DNA from: an uncultured Oscillospiraceae bacterium
GTDB lineage: Bacteria; Bacillota_A; Clostridia; Oscillospirales; Oscillospiraceae
Reading direction: 5' to 3'
Length of the DNA stretch: 9,849 bases
NCBI GenBank assembly: GCA_910584605.1
Contig: CAJUAW010000004.1
Span: 49,629-59,477 of the forward strand
The position numbers were made by a program, and so were the translations under genes. Under the pieces are notes generated by a model. It did not search any database and had not been told where the DNA came from. It was given only the letters and a program-made list of their open reading frames with translations. Position 1 is the stretch's first letter; the number at the start of each line of letters is the position of its first letter. Shown here piece after piece: positions 1-5,486 of this stretch.

Positions 1-771
1 GTCACGGAACCGGCTGAGTACCTCCTCTGAGGGGTGACCATAGCTGTTGCCCTCCCCCACCGAAATGACGGTATACTGCGGCATAACCTCCCGCAGGAAC
101 TGGTAGCTGCTGGAGGTATCGCTGCCGTGATGCCCCGCTTTCAAGACGGTAGCCCTCAAATCGGCTCCAGAATCGATCAGATCCGTTTCAGCCGCCGTCT
201 CCATATCTCCGGTAAAGAGAAAGGAGGTTTCCCCATAATCGATACGCAGGACGATGGAGGTATTGTTGGTGTCGCTGTACTCCTTCACTGGCCCCAAAAT
301 CTCCACCTGAGCAGAGCCTAGAGAAAATTGTTCGCCCGGCTCAGGCACTGTAAGGGATTTTCCCTGTTCACCCAAATACTTCACCATGTTCTGAAACACC
401 TTGGTGCTGTATTCTGTCACCGGACAGTAAGCCACGTCCACGGCGGCATAATTCAACGCACCAGACAGACCGCCGATGTGGTCCTCATGGGCGTGGGTCG
501 CAACCATGTAGTCCAGGTGGTCCGCCCCATGGCGCTCCAGGTAGGCATATATCAAATCAGAATCCTCAGCGTTGCCGCCGTCAATGAGCATGTAATGGCC
601 GTCGCAGATCACCAGAGCGGAGTCCGCCTGGCCTACGTCAATAAAGTGGACCTGAAAGCGGCTTCCTTCCGTGGGAGAAGCCGCAGTGCGCTCTCCGGTA
701 AGCTGATCGCAGCCGGCAAGCGCGCACAACAGCAGGATAGCGAGCAGTGCGCCTGTTAATCGCTTTCTCAT
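1..771 (-). CDS. MBL-fold (ComEC/Rec2-like) lipoprotein, 3' end missing
   Basis: The minus-strand frame is open from an ATG at 769-771 to the window start (257 codons, no stop), so the C-terminus is cut off. Residues 1-21 form a lipoprotein signal: MRKR, a hydrophobic stretch, then the lipobox L18-A-G-C21, implying export and membrane anchoring. The rest is a metallo-beta-lactamase fold of the type in the ComEC C-terminal domain: FIDVGQADS (43-51), LIDGG (62-66), the metal-binding HAHEDHIGG (93-101), FTGDMETAAE, then KAGHHGSDTSS and GEGNSYGHP. These stand-alone proteins are usually called competence-related hydrolases; the substrate cannot be read from sequence, and a phosphodiesterase or nuclease role is only a family inference. 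Probably only a few tens of residues are missing. A GGAGG site overlaps the end of the upstream ttcA-like gene, and the 3-nt gap suggests a shared transcript. Confidence 0.85.
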   Translation of the reverse strand, partial: MRKRLTGALLAILLLCALAGCDQLTGERTAASPTEGSRFQVHFIDVGQADSALVICDGHYMLIDGGNAEDSDLIYAYLERHGADHLDYMVATHAHEDHIGGLSGALNYAAVDVAYCPVTEYSTKVFQNMVKYLGEQGKSLTVPEPGEQFSLGSAQVEILGPVKEYSDTNNTSIVLRIDYGETSFLFTGDMETAAETDLIDSGADLRATVLKAGHHGSDTSSSYQFLREVMPQYTVISVGEGNSYGHPSEEVLSRFRD

Positions 772-774
772 CTC

Positions 775-1539
775 TTACTCCTCCAATTCCTCGGGCAGCG
801 GACGGCGCCGGTGCTCCACAGGGCCCCACTCAGGCAGAGGCAGCCGCTGCATGGCGCCAAAGGTCCGGGCCTTCAGACCAGGGTACCGGCCCTGGAGTTC
901 ATAGATCAGCTCCTTGATCTCCTGGCGCTTGGTGCTGCCGTCAACCGGACAGGTGCTGTGGACCACAGGCAGCTCCAGCCGCTGGGCTGTGTGGCGGATC
1001 ATGCTCTCCCCGCAGTAGAGCAGGGGGCGAATCTGGGTGATCCCCGTCCGGTCCAGATAGGTGACCGGCTGGAAGCAGGACAGCCGCCCCTCAAAGATCA
1101 AGGACATAAAAAAGGTTTCTACGGCGTCGTCGTAGTGGTGGCCCAGGGCGATTTTTGTGATTCCCCGCTCTTGAAGTGCCTCATGAAGAGCACCCCGGCG
1201 CATTTTGGAACACAGGGAACAGGGATTCTTCTCCTCCCGGCTGTTAAAAATGACCCAGCGTATCTGGGTGGGGAGTATGGTGTAGGGTACGTCCAGTTCC
1301 TGGCACAGCTGAGCCACCGGCCGGAAATCGTTCCCCTGGGCGAAGTTGGACGTGCCAAGGTCCACGGTTATGGCCTCTACAGTAAAGGGGACCGGGTAAA
1401 ACGCCCGCAGCTTGGCCAAGGCCATCAGCAGTATCAGGGAATCCTTCCCTCCAGACACCCCCACTGCGATCCGGTCGCCGGACTGGATCATATTGTAGTC
1501 CTCCACACACCGGCGGGTGAGGGAAAGGATCTTATTCAT
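775..1539 (-). CDS. ttcA: TtcA-family tRNA 2-thiocytidine biosynthesis protein
   Basis: This is a cytoplasmic PP-loop ATPase of 254 aa. The ATP-binding SGGKDS loop is at residues 29-34. C107-S-L-C110 and C197 match the three cysteines that ligate the Fe-S cluster in TtcA, and ALGHHYDDAVET (131-142) is a TtcA/TilS-type motif. TtcA thiolates C32 of certain tRNAs using ATP and a sulfur donor. Low-GC Gram-positive members of the family are less well characterised, so the exact tRNA target is inferred. Length fits the short bacterial members. The ATG at 1537-1539 is preceded by AGGGAGG at good spacing. It is divergent from rplM and is followed 3 nt later by the MBL lipoprotein gene. TilS is the main alternative, but the CxxC plus distal Cys favours TtcA. 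Confidence 0.87.
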   Translation of the reverse strand: MNKILSLTRRCVEDYNMIQSGDRIAVGVSGGKDSLILLMALAKLRAFYPVPFTVEAITVDLGTSNFAQGNDFRPVAQLCQELDVPYTILPTQIRWVIFNSREEKNPCSLCSKMRRGALHEALQERGITKIALGHHYDDAVETFFMSLIFEGRLSCFQPVTYLDRTGITQIRPLLYCGESMIRHTAQRLELPVVHSTCPVDGSTKRQEIKELIYELQGRYPGLKARTFGAMQRLPLPEWGPVEHRRRPLPEELEE

Positions 1540-1565
1540 CGTGCAAACCTCCCTTTGGATAAGTC

Positions 1566-1595
1566 ATTTTACCATAAAACGCCGCTTTTCCGCAA
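1566..1595 (-). promoter_or_regulatory. Putative sigma-A promoter of the ttcA-like gene
   Basis: Read on the minus strand, TTGCGG (1590-1595) and TAAAAT (1566-1571) are separated by 18 nt and lie about 27 nt upstream of the ttcA-like start. The -10 matches consensus at five of six positions but the -35 is weak, so this is tentative. Confidence 0.38.
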
Positions 1596-1616
1596 GCCAA
1601 AAACAAAAATCAAACG

Positions 1617-1664
1617 AGAGATATCAGGAGCATTTTTAAGAAAACAAGAGATATCCAGAGATAT
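1617..1664 (+). repeat. Three AGAGATAT direct repeats upstream of the rplM promoter
   Basis: AGAGATAT occurs at 1617-1624, 1647-1654 and 1657-1664, so start-to-start spacings are 30 and 10 bp, close to whole helical turns. The first two copies share a longer core, AAC(G/A)AGAGATATC. They lie between the two divergent promoters and end 33 bp before the rplM -35 box. Same-face spacing suggests a protein-binding array, but the region is AT-rich and chance is possible. Confidence 0.4.
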
Positions 1665-1697
1665 TGAAGTTTTTTCAAAAATTTTCCCAAAAATCCG

Positions 1698-1726
1698 TTG
1701 ACACCTGGCGGTCTCCGTACTATAAT
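1698..1726 (+). promoter_or_regulatory. Consensus sigma-A promoter for rplM-rpsI
   Basis: TTGACA (1698-1703) and TATAAT (1721-1726) are both exact consensus hexamers with the optimal 17-bp spacer. Transcription should start near 1733, giving an untranslated leader of about 84 nt before rplM. Such a strong promoter fits a ribosomal protein operon. Confidence 0.88.
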
Positions 1727-1736
1727 ACAAAACGCT

Positions 1737-1794
1737 CCATTTGTACACTGTTCGGGGCAAAATGCTTGGAAAAAAGCATTTTTCACATAAATGG
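1737..1794 (+). promoter_or_regulatory. Structured 5' leader of rplM (possible L13-type autoregulatory leader)
   Basis: The leader can form an outer helix, 1737-1744 with 1787-1794 (CCATTTGT against ACATAAATGG-type pairing, one G-U). It encloses a hairpin with a 9-bp stem, 1759-1767 with 1774-1782, and a GGAAAA loop. The Shine-Dalgarno GGAGG (1804-1808) follows directly. Low-GC Gram-positives are known to carry an L13 leader (an Rfam family) upstream of rplM, so autoregulation by L13 is plausible. I have not aligned it to that family, so the identity is inference. Confidence 0.45.
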
Positions 1795-1816
1795 AAAGAA
1801 ATTGGAGGTTTCACCT

Positions 1817-2248
1817 ATGTCCACGTTCATGGCTAAAATGGGCAGCACCCAGCGGAAGTGGTACGTTGTCGACGCCGCCGGCAAGCCCATGGGCAAGACC
1901 GCTGTCATCGCCGCCGACCTGCTGCGGGGCAAGCGCAAGCCCGAGTTTACTCCCAACGCCGACTGCGGCGACTGCGTCATCATCATCAATGCCGAGAAGG
2001 CGGTGCTCACCGGCAAGAAGCTGGACCAGAAGTACTACCGCACCCACTCCGGCTGGGTGGGCGGCCTGAAGGAGACCAAGTACCGCACCCTGATGCAGAC
2101 CAAGCCCGAGCTGGCAATGAAGCTGGCCGTCAAGGGCATGATGCCCAAGAACAGCCTGTCCCGGGATGCCCTGACTCGCCTGCACATCTACCGCGGCGGC
2201 GAGCACAACCACGCCGCCCAGAAGCCCGAGCTCTGGGACGCCGAGTAA
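1817..2248 (+). CDS. rplM: 50S ribosomal protein L13
   Basis: The 143-aa product has the normal length for L13, an early-assembling protein of the large ribosomal subunit. Recognisable parts are RKWYVVDA (13-20), the GKxxxxAADLLRGK segment (26-39), the FTPNADCGD segment (44-52), INAEKAVLTGKKLDQKYY (57-74) and the L13 signature around VKGMMPKNSLSRDAL (105-119). The frame is open upstream to 1664, but the start is placed at 1817 because GGAGG at 1804-1808 sits 8 nt before this ATG and because upstream codons would extend through the promoter and leader. It is followed after 14 nt by rpsI, the usual bacterial pairing. Confidence 0.97.
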   Translation: MSTFMAKMGSTQRKWYVVDAAGKPMGKTAVIAADLLRGKRKPEFTPNADCGDCVIIINAEKAVLTGKKLDQKYYRTHSGWVGGLKETKYRTLMQTKPELAMKLAVKGMMPKNSLSRDALTRLHIYRGGEHNHAAQKPELWDAE

Positions 2249-2262
2249 GGAGGATTTAGAGT

Positions 2263-2667
2263 ATGTATAAGAGCAAGAAGCCTTATTTTTATGGCACCGG
2301 CCGCCGGAAGTCCTCCGTGGCCCGCGTCCATCTGTTCGAGAACGGCACCGGCGCCATCACCATCAACGGTCGTGACATCGATGATTACTTCGGTCTGGAG
2401 ACCCTGAAGCTCATCGTCCGCCAGCCCCTGGTCACCACCGAGCTGATGAACAAGGTGGACATCGTGGCCACCGTCTCTGGCGGCGGCGTCACCGGTCAGG
2501 CCGGCGCGATTCGTCACGGGATCGCCCGCGCTCTGCTGCTGGTCAACGAGGAGTACCGCCCTGCCCTGAAAGCCGCCGGTTTCCTCACCCGCGACCCTCG
2601 TATGAAGGAGCGCAAGAAATACGGCCTCAAGGCCGCCCGTAGAGCGCCTCAGTTCTCCAAGCGTTGA
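2263..2667 (+). CDS. rpsI: 30S ribosomal protein S9
   Basis: The 134-aa product is a complete S9 (uS9), whose C-terminal tail reaches toward the P-site tRNA. Visible landmarks are the N-terminal YGTGRRKSSVARV (10-22), the S9 signature from G73 to L91 (GGGVTGQAGAIRHGIARAL), and the conserved basic tail ending RRAPQFSKR. GGAGG lies upstream of the ATG in the rplM-rpsI gap. A terminator follows 9 nt after the stop. The 3' end of rpsI is a known target of tyrosine integrases of ICEs and prophages in Gram-positive bacteria. Here the coding sequence is intact although phage-type sequence follows. The only AGA arginine codon of the gene is six codons after the start of the last ten, which would fit a 3' end rebuilt by an integrated element, but that is weak evidence. 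Confidence 0.97.
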   Translation: MYKSKKPYFYGTGRRKSSVARVHLFENGTGAITINGRDIDDYFGLETLKLIVRQPLVTTELMNKVDIVATVSGGGVTGQAGAIRHGIARALLLVNEEYRPALKAAGFLTRDPRMKERKKYGLKAARRAPQFSKR

Positions 2668-2676
2668 TTTTCCTGC

Positions 2677-2711
2677 AAAACCCCGGAGCCGCAACGGTTC
2701 CGGGGTTTTTT
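2677..2711 (+). terminator. Intrinsic terminator of rplM-rpsI
   Basis: CCCCGGAGCCG pairs with CGGTTCCGGGG (2681-2691 with 2695-2705, one G-U) around a CAA loop. The stem is extended by A-T pairs and followed by a run of Ts (2706-2711). It begins 9 nt after the rpsI stop. Confidence 0.92.
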
Positions 2712-2759
2712 CATGTAGCAAAGTCTGACAAAATGGAGCCAAGAAGAACAAGAATAATT

Positions 2760-2820
2760 GGGGTGCATCCGGGGTGCATTGGCCCTAAAACTGAGTTTTG
2801 GGGTGCATAGATGGGTGCAT
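2760..2820 (+). repeat. Four GGGGTGCAT-type direct repeats (possible integrase arm sites)
   Basis: GGGGTGCAT occurs at 2760-2768, 2771-2779 and 2800-2808, and TGGGTGCAT at 2812-2820. Start-to-start spacings are 11, 29 and 12 bp, so there are two pairs about one helical turn apart within each pair. The cluster is 93-153 bp beyond the rpsI stop. Short iterated sites at this distance from an attachment core are typical of arm-type binding sites of tyrosine integrases. That role is inferred from position only, since no integrase gene is in the window. Confidence 0.6.
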
Positions 2821-2859
2821 TTAGGCTACCAGTTTTTTACAAATTCAGCAGGTCACCCG

Positions 2860-2868
2860 TGCTATACT
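2860..2868 (+). promoter_or_regulatory. Putative extended -10 promoter
   Basis: TGC (2860-2862) directly precedes TATACT (2863-2868), giving an extended -10 element with five of six consensus bases. There is a TTTACA at 2836-2841, but it is 21 nt away, too far for a normal -35. No gene follows, but a hairpin-rich stretch ending in a terminator does. Confidence 0.42.
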
Positions 2869-2872
2869 CCGG

Positions 2873-3051
2873 CCATAAGGAGAGCGGCTTGATTAGGATT
2901 CAATGTCCATCGGGCTTGGCGGGCCTGGATGGGCGCGGGGGCTGTATATGGACAGAAAAGCAGAGAGGCCCAGCACGGCCTCCCTGCTCCAATAGAATAT
3001 GCCCCTGCTCTCCCCTCCCCGGACGCTCAAGTGTCCGGGGCTTCTTTTTTT
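2873..3051 (+). ncRNA. Candidate small structured RNA between attachment region and regulator
   Basis: The stretch lies between an extended -10 (2863-2868) and an intrinsic terminator (3017-3051), about 175 nt, with no convincing gene. It can form a 12-bp stem with one A/C mismatch (2959-2970 with 2977-2988, loop CAGCAC), enclosed by an 8-bp GC-rich helix (2935-2942 with 3001-3008, one G-U). The only small frame with a plausible start is a 15-codon peptide at 2948-2995, running through the inner hairpin, so a leader peptide is an alternative. Together with 2712-2872 this makes up a gene-free interval of about 365 nt. I do not recognise a known RNA family. Confidence 0.38.
3017..3051 (+). terminator. 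Intrinsic terminator (plus strand)
   Basis: CCCCGGAC (3017-3024) pairs perfectly with GTCCGGGG (3033-3040), and the T-tract at 3042-3051 follows on the plus strand only. It cannot serve the minus-strand regulator gene next to it, so it implies a plus-strand transcript arriving from the left. Confidence 0.85.
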
Positions 3052-3077
3052 GCAGGGATCACACAACCGGCCTTCCC

Positions 3078-3293
3078 CTAAATTTCGGTTCCGTCCGGGA
3101 GCGTGAACCGGATTTCAACCTGGCAGCCTAAAGCCCCTGCCAGTGCCAGAATATCCTTCTCGGTGAAGTTCCCCCGCGTCATTTTGTTAGACAGGTTCTG
3201 CCTGGTCTGCCCAGAGGCTTCAGCGATATCCCCCATCGTTTTATTTTGACGCTTCATAATCAGCCGGATTTTTTCGGCCACCGTGATGTCCAT
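3078..3293 (-). CDS. Small XRE/Cro-CI-type HTH transcriptional regulator
   Basis: The 71-aa protein is little more than a DNA-binding domain. A helix-turn-helix spans about residues 18-40 (MGDIAEASGQTRQNLSNKM), followed by NFTEKDILALAGALGC and a short beta tail ending in LPDGTEI. Similar single-domain regulators are common in Clostridia and their phages. A strong AGGAGGTGA site precedes the ATG at 3291-3293. The gene has its own consensus-like promoter, divergent from the 3460-5749 cassette, and the two promoters share a mirrored 23-nt element. This points to a repressor controlling both itself and the cassette. No protease or ligand domain is present, so the inducing signal is unknown. It may be the phage's lysogeny repressor or only a local regulator of the cassette. 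Confidence 0.88.
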   Translation of the reverse strand: MDITVAEKIRLIMKRQNKTMGDIAEASGQTRQNLSNKMTRGNFTEKDILALAGALGCQVEIRFTLPDGTEI

Positions 3294-3312
3294 GGCGTCA
3301 CCTCCTGCGATT

Positions 3313-3341
3313 ACTATACATCAATCCGTGTCGCTTGTCAA
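3313..3341 (-). promoter_or_regulatory. Promoter/operator of the HTH regulator
   Basis: On the minus strand, TTGACA (plus-strand positions 3336-3341) and TATAGT (3313-3318) are 17 bp apart. The segment 3319-3341 matches 19 of 23 bases of the segment 3382-3404 on the opposite strand, including the -35 box and the GACACG(G/A)ATT spacer. A conserved spacer in two divergent promoters indicates a shared operator. Confidence 0.82.
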
Positions 3342-3381
3342 AAGTTTTTTTCAAAATTCACGAAAAAATGTAAAACAACTA

Positions 3382-3410
3382 TTGACAAGTGACACGAATT
3401 AGTGTAATAT
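3382..3410 (+). promoter_or_regulatory. Promoter/operator of the five-gene plus-strand cassette
   Basis: TTGACA (3382-3387) is followed after 17 bp by TAATAT (3405-3410). The spacer contains ACAC-GAATTA-GTGT, a short dyad suited to a Cro/CI-type dimer. The element 3382-3404 mirrors 3319-3341 across 40 bp. Repressor binding here would cover the -35 and block transcription of 3460-5749. Confidence 0.8.
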
Positions 3411-3459
3411 AAGGCTTGTAAGGCAGGGGCGGCCAGCCCCTTACGAAAGGAGGGAGGAC

Positions 3460-3594
3460 ATGGACGAGATGACCAGCGCGGAACTCAATCAGTACCTGGA
3501 GAACATCGCACGGCTGATTGAGGCGAACATCAAGGACGCCAAGGCCGCTGAAGAAGCCGCAAAGATCGTGCGGGACAGCAAGGTCAAAGCGTAA
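3460..3594 (+). CDS. Hypothetical small protein, 44 aa
   Basis: This short gene begins MDEMTSAELNQYLENI and ends DSKVKA. It is rich in Ala, Glu, Lys and Ile, lacks a signal or membrane segment, and should be almost entirely helical. An excellent AGGAGGGAGG site lies just before the ATG at 3460, which in turn lies about 40 nt after the predicted transcription start, so it is the first gene of the cassette. A GGGGC/GCCCC hairpin (3426-3440) occupies the short leader. Small helical proteins starting with TS(A/E)ELNxYLENL-like sequence are familiar from clostridial phages, but I know of no assigned function. A regulatory or Cro-like role is not supported by any HTH. Confidence 0.75.
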   Translation: MDEMTSAELNQYLENIARLIEANIKDAKAAEEAAKIVRDSKVKA

Positions 3595-3596
3595 AA

Positions 3597-3674
3597 AGGG
3601 CGGCGGCCCCGACCAAGGAAAACCGCCACCCGACCCCGAACGGGGGCGACCGGGAGCCTTACCCCGGCCGCCCT
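3597..3674 (+). other. GC-rich structured intergenic RNA element
   Basis: Between the 44-aa and 201-aa genes, AGGGCGGC (3597-3604) pairs with GCCGCCCT (3667-3674). Inside is CCCC-GAAC-GGGG (3634-3645). GGCGG (3602-3606) can pair instead with CCGCC (3623-3627), and GCCTTAC (3656-3662) with GTAAGGC (3688-3694) just before the next ribosome binding site. The competing helices could modulate translation or protect the mRNA. There is no T-tract, so it is not an ordinary terminator. Confidence 0.5.
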
Positions 3675-3719
3675 CCATGATAACAAAGTAAGGCGAAAAA
3701 ATCAAGGAGGCAATCAATC

Positions 3720-4325
3720 ATGATGCTCGAAGAATTTGAACAGCGCACCGGCTTCTACCCCACACTGGTGCAGTATGCGGCCATTGAGCGGGCCTACATG
3801 GAATTCGACGGCGACAAGGACGCCTTTTGCAAAGCCTACAAGAAGAACGTTGACGGGATCGCCGAGCGCATCCAGCGTGAGGTCAACATGGACACCATCA
3901 AGCAGGAGCGCAGCCAGGCCGCCGAGCTCACCCGCCGCGATACCGAGATTGAGCGCCTCAAGAAGGAGCTGGAGCGGGAGCAGGAGTGGAAACCCTACGA
4001 AGACACCCACAACATCACCCAGGCTCAATACACCGACCTGGCCGAGAGCATCCCCAGCGGCGCAGCGCACTACATGAGCGATGCCGAGGCCCTGGATTGG
4101 ATTTGCGATGAGTTCGGCTTTGAGCGCAGCAAGGTCACGATCCTGCATGAGATCGACGAGTACGAGGTCAACCGGCACCACCAGCTCCGCCGGACCGGGA
4201 AGAAGGTCGACCGCCGCCCAATCTACTGCGCCACGGACTACCACTACATCAGGTTCAATGTCGGGCGCGGCACCGGCTGGATGTGGGAAGCCTGGAACGG
4301 CCAGCTCCGCCCCTTCTACAATTGA
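3720..4325 (+). CDS. Phage-associated hypothetical protein, 201 aa
   Basis: The start is supported by AAGGAGG at 3704-3710; a second ATG directly follows and could also be used. The N-terminus, LEEFEQRTGFYPTLVQYAAIE, leads into a charged, probably coiled-coil segment (about 48-90, rich in Glu, Arg and Lys). The C-terminal half has conserved-looking blocks: EEWKPYED-like (88-95), ALDWICDEFGF (124-134), NRHHQLR (151-157), RRPIYCATDYHYIRF (165-179) and MWEAWNGQLRPFYN (188-201). I recognise this as a protein type found on clostridial phages and integrative elements, without a known function. No catalytic signature, membrane segment or signal peptide is visible. It is the second gene of the regulated cassette and has the same GC-rich codon use as the late genes. 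Confidence 0.85.
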   Translation: MMLEEFEQRTGFYPTLVQYAAIERAYMEFDGDKDAFCKAYKKNVDGIAERIQREVNMDTIKQERSQAAELTRRDTEIERLKKELEREQEWKPYEDTHNITQAQYTDLAESIPSGAAHYMSDAEALDWICDEFGFERSKVTILHEIDEYEVNRHHQLRRTGKKVDRRPIYCATDYHYIRFNVGRGTGWMWEAWNGQLRPFYN

Positions 4326-4372
4326 TACAAGGCCCGCCCCGGAGGTCACGAGGGCAGAAAGGAAACATACCC

Positions 4373-4642
4373 ATGTTAGATTTGAAAAAAGTAAACTGGC
4401 GACAGGATGGTTTTACTCGTGACTATATTGAGAAACACAAGGCCGAGCTGACAGATCCATCGTCCATGAGCCCAGATTTGCTTGCCGAAACCACCACATA
4501 TTGCCAGGATCTCACAAACCCCTATGCCGAAGAACTGGCAAGGCGAGCGGGGCTCTTAAAAAAATATTTGCTGACTTCGGATGTGGAACGTGCCGATGTT
4601 GTACGGCGGGCAGCAAAAGGCTTCAATATTCTGCTAATCTAA
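4373..4642 (+). CDS. Hypothetical protein, 89 aa
   Basis: The frame is open upstream to 4283, but the ATG at 4373 (MLDLKKVNWRQDGF) is preferred because AAAGGA lies about 10 nt upstream and an earlier start would overlap the preceding gene. The small soluble protein contains a probable helical core with ETTTYCQDLTNPYAEELARRAG and a Val/Arg-rich end (ADVVRRAAKGFNILLI). No known domain is recognised. Base composition is visibly more AT-rich than the 201-aa gene, as is the next gene, suggesting that 4373-5486 came from a different source. It is followed 16 nt later by the 275-aa gene. Confidence 0.72.
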   Translation: MLDLKKVNWRQDGFTRDYIEKHKAELTDPSSMSPDLLAETTTYCQDLTNPYAEELARRAGLLKKYLLTSDVERADVVRRAAKGFNILLI

Positions 4643-4658
4643 AACGAGGAACGCGAAA

Positions 4659-5486
4659 ATGAAGAAAACACTGACGTTTTTCATCGAGGGAAAGATTATC
4701 ACCGATGTTGCCAGAGAGCATTTTTATGTCAGGAATGACATGGCTAAGGCCCTGGACCTTCTATGCGCTGGGCTCCAAAGCGATAAGCTGAACGAATATG
4801 AACGGATGGCCTTGGCTCTCCGGGTGCTGGATGGGAAGGCTGAAATTCGTGGAACGTACCCCGGCGACAGCTATGGGCTCTACGACCTGGATGAACCGAA
4901 CGGTCGGTTCAGTATCGCAGACCATATCGGTAAACTGGCAAAGAAACTGGAGGCTGCTGAGACTGAGTTGCATGACTTACAGATGCAATTCAATATTGTG
5001 GCGGAGGGCCTGTCTGATAGGCAGAAACGTGAAGCCAATGGAGCGTGGTTTGCGCTTGATTATGACCACAGAAGGCCGATTTTTGATGATGTCGAGTCCG
5101 TTCCTTTGATACCTGGCTTGACCTCCCAGCTCAATAGCTTCTTGGAGAGGATGAAAGGGCCGGAGACCACCACAGATGACTATGGGTGGCTGGAGCCGTC
5201 CGGTAAATTCCATGAAGTTCCGTTTGGGGAACATCAGGGATGGGCATGGAAGAAGGCGTTAGAGCTCGGATTTTCTGGTGAGGCATTTGACCGTGGCCTT
5301 GGAGGAGATGTCCTCCTTGAACACGGGTGGATTCTTCTGGATAATCCGGGCATGGGCCTTGCGAGGCCGACCGCCAGCGATACTAGACCCATGACTAAGG
5401 CGCAAAGAGAGTTCTTATTTGATTATTACACTGAGCGTAACCGGCAAGACCTCGCAAAAAAGTATCTGGAGGAGGGAGAAGTATGA
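4659..5486 (+). CDS. Phage-associated hypothetical protein, 275 aa
   Basis: GAGGA at 4646-4650 is 8 nt before the ATG. Two parts can be seen. The N-terminal part (1-85) begins LTFFIEGKIITDVARE, and a short helical segment (88-112) probably forms a coiled coil. The C-terminal part (175-272) contains YGWLEPSGKF, GEHQGWAWKKALELGF, LLEHGWILLDNPGMG and MTKAQREFLFDYYTER. The pattern of a GWxxPxGxF block, a GW(I/V)LLxNP block and a TKxQxEFLxDYY block recurs in hypothetical proteins of clostridial mobile elements, but I know of no biochemical role. There is no signal peptide or membrane helix. Codon use is less GC-rich than neighbouring late genes. Its stop overlaps the next start by 4 nt (ATGA), implying translational coupling. 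Confidence 0.85.
   Translation: MKKTLTFFIEGKIITDVAREHFYVRNDMAKALDLLCAGLQSDKLNEYERMALALRVLDGKAEIRGTYPGDSYGLYDLDEPNGRFSIADHIGKLAKKLEAAETELHDLQMQFNIVAEGLSDRQKREANGAWFALDYDHRRPIFDDVESVPLIPGLTSQLNSFLERMKGPETTTDDYGWLEPSGKFHEVPFGEHQGWAWKKALELGFSGEAFDRGLGGDVLLEHGWILLDNPGMGLARPTASDTRPMTKAQREFLFDYYTERNRQDLAKKYLEEGEV

Noticed and set aside
34..759. Two plus-strand frames (34-321 and 328-759) at the window start
   Set aside because: Both are antisense to the MBL-fold lipoprotein, whose HxHxDH and lipobox motifs make the minus strand certain.
811..1701. A 296-codon plus-strand open frame
   Set aside because: It is antisense to the TtcA-family gene with its PP-loop and cysteine motifs, and runs into the divergent promoter region. 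No ribosome binding site or recognisable domain.
2760..2820. GGGGTGCAT repeats as a CRISPR array
   Set aside because: The repeat unit is 8-9 nt and spacing is irregular (11, 29, 12), too short for CRISPR repeats and spacers, and no cas gene is present.
2640..2830. A tRNA gene as the integration target
   Set aside because: I looked for a cloverleaf with a TTCGANNC-type arm near the junction and saw none. The neighbouring gene is rpsI.
2811..3131. A 106-codon plus-strand open frame downstream of rpsI
   Set aside because: It reads straight through an intrinsic terminator, overlaps the HTH gene on the other strand, has no good ribosome binding site and looks non-protein-like.
3714..4349. A 211-codon minus-strand open frame
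   Set aside because: It is the mirror of the 201-aa plus-strand gene, which has the better ribosome binding site and familiar sequence blocks. The minus product is a Val/Leu/Gly-rich shadow.
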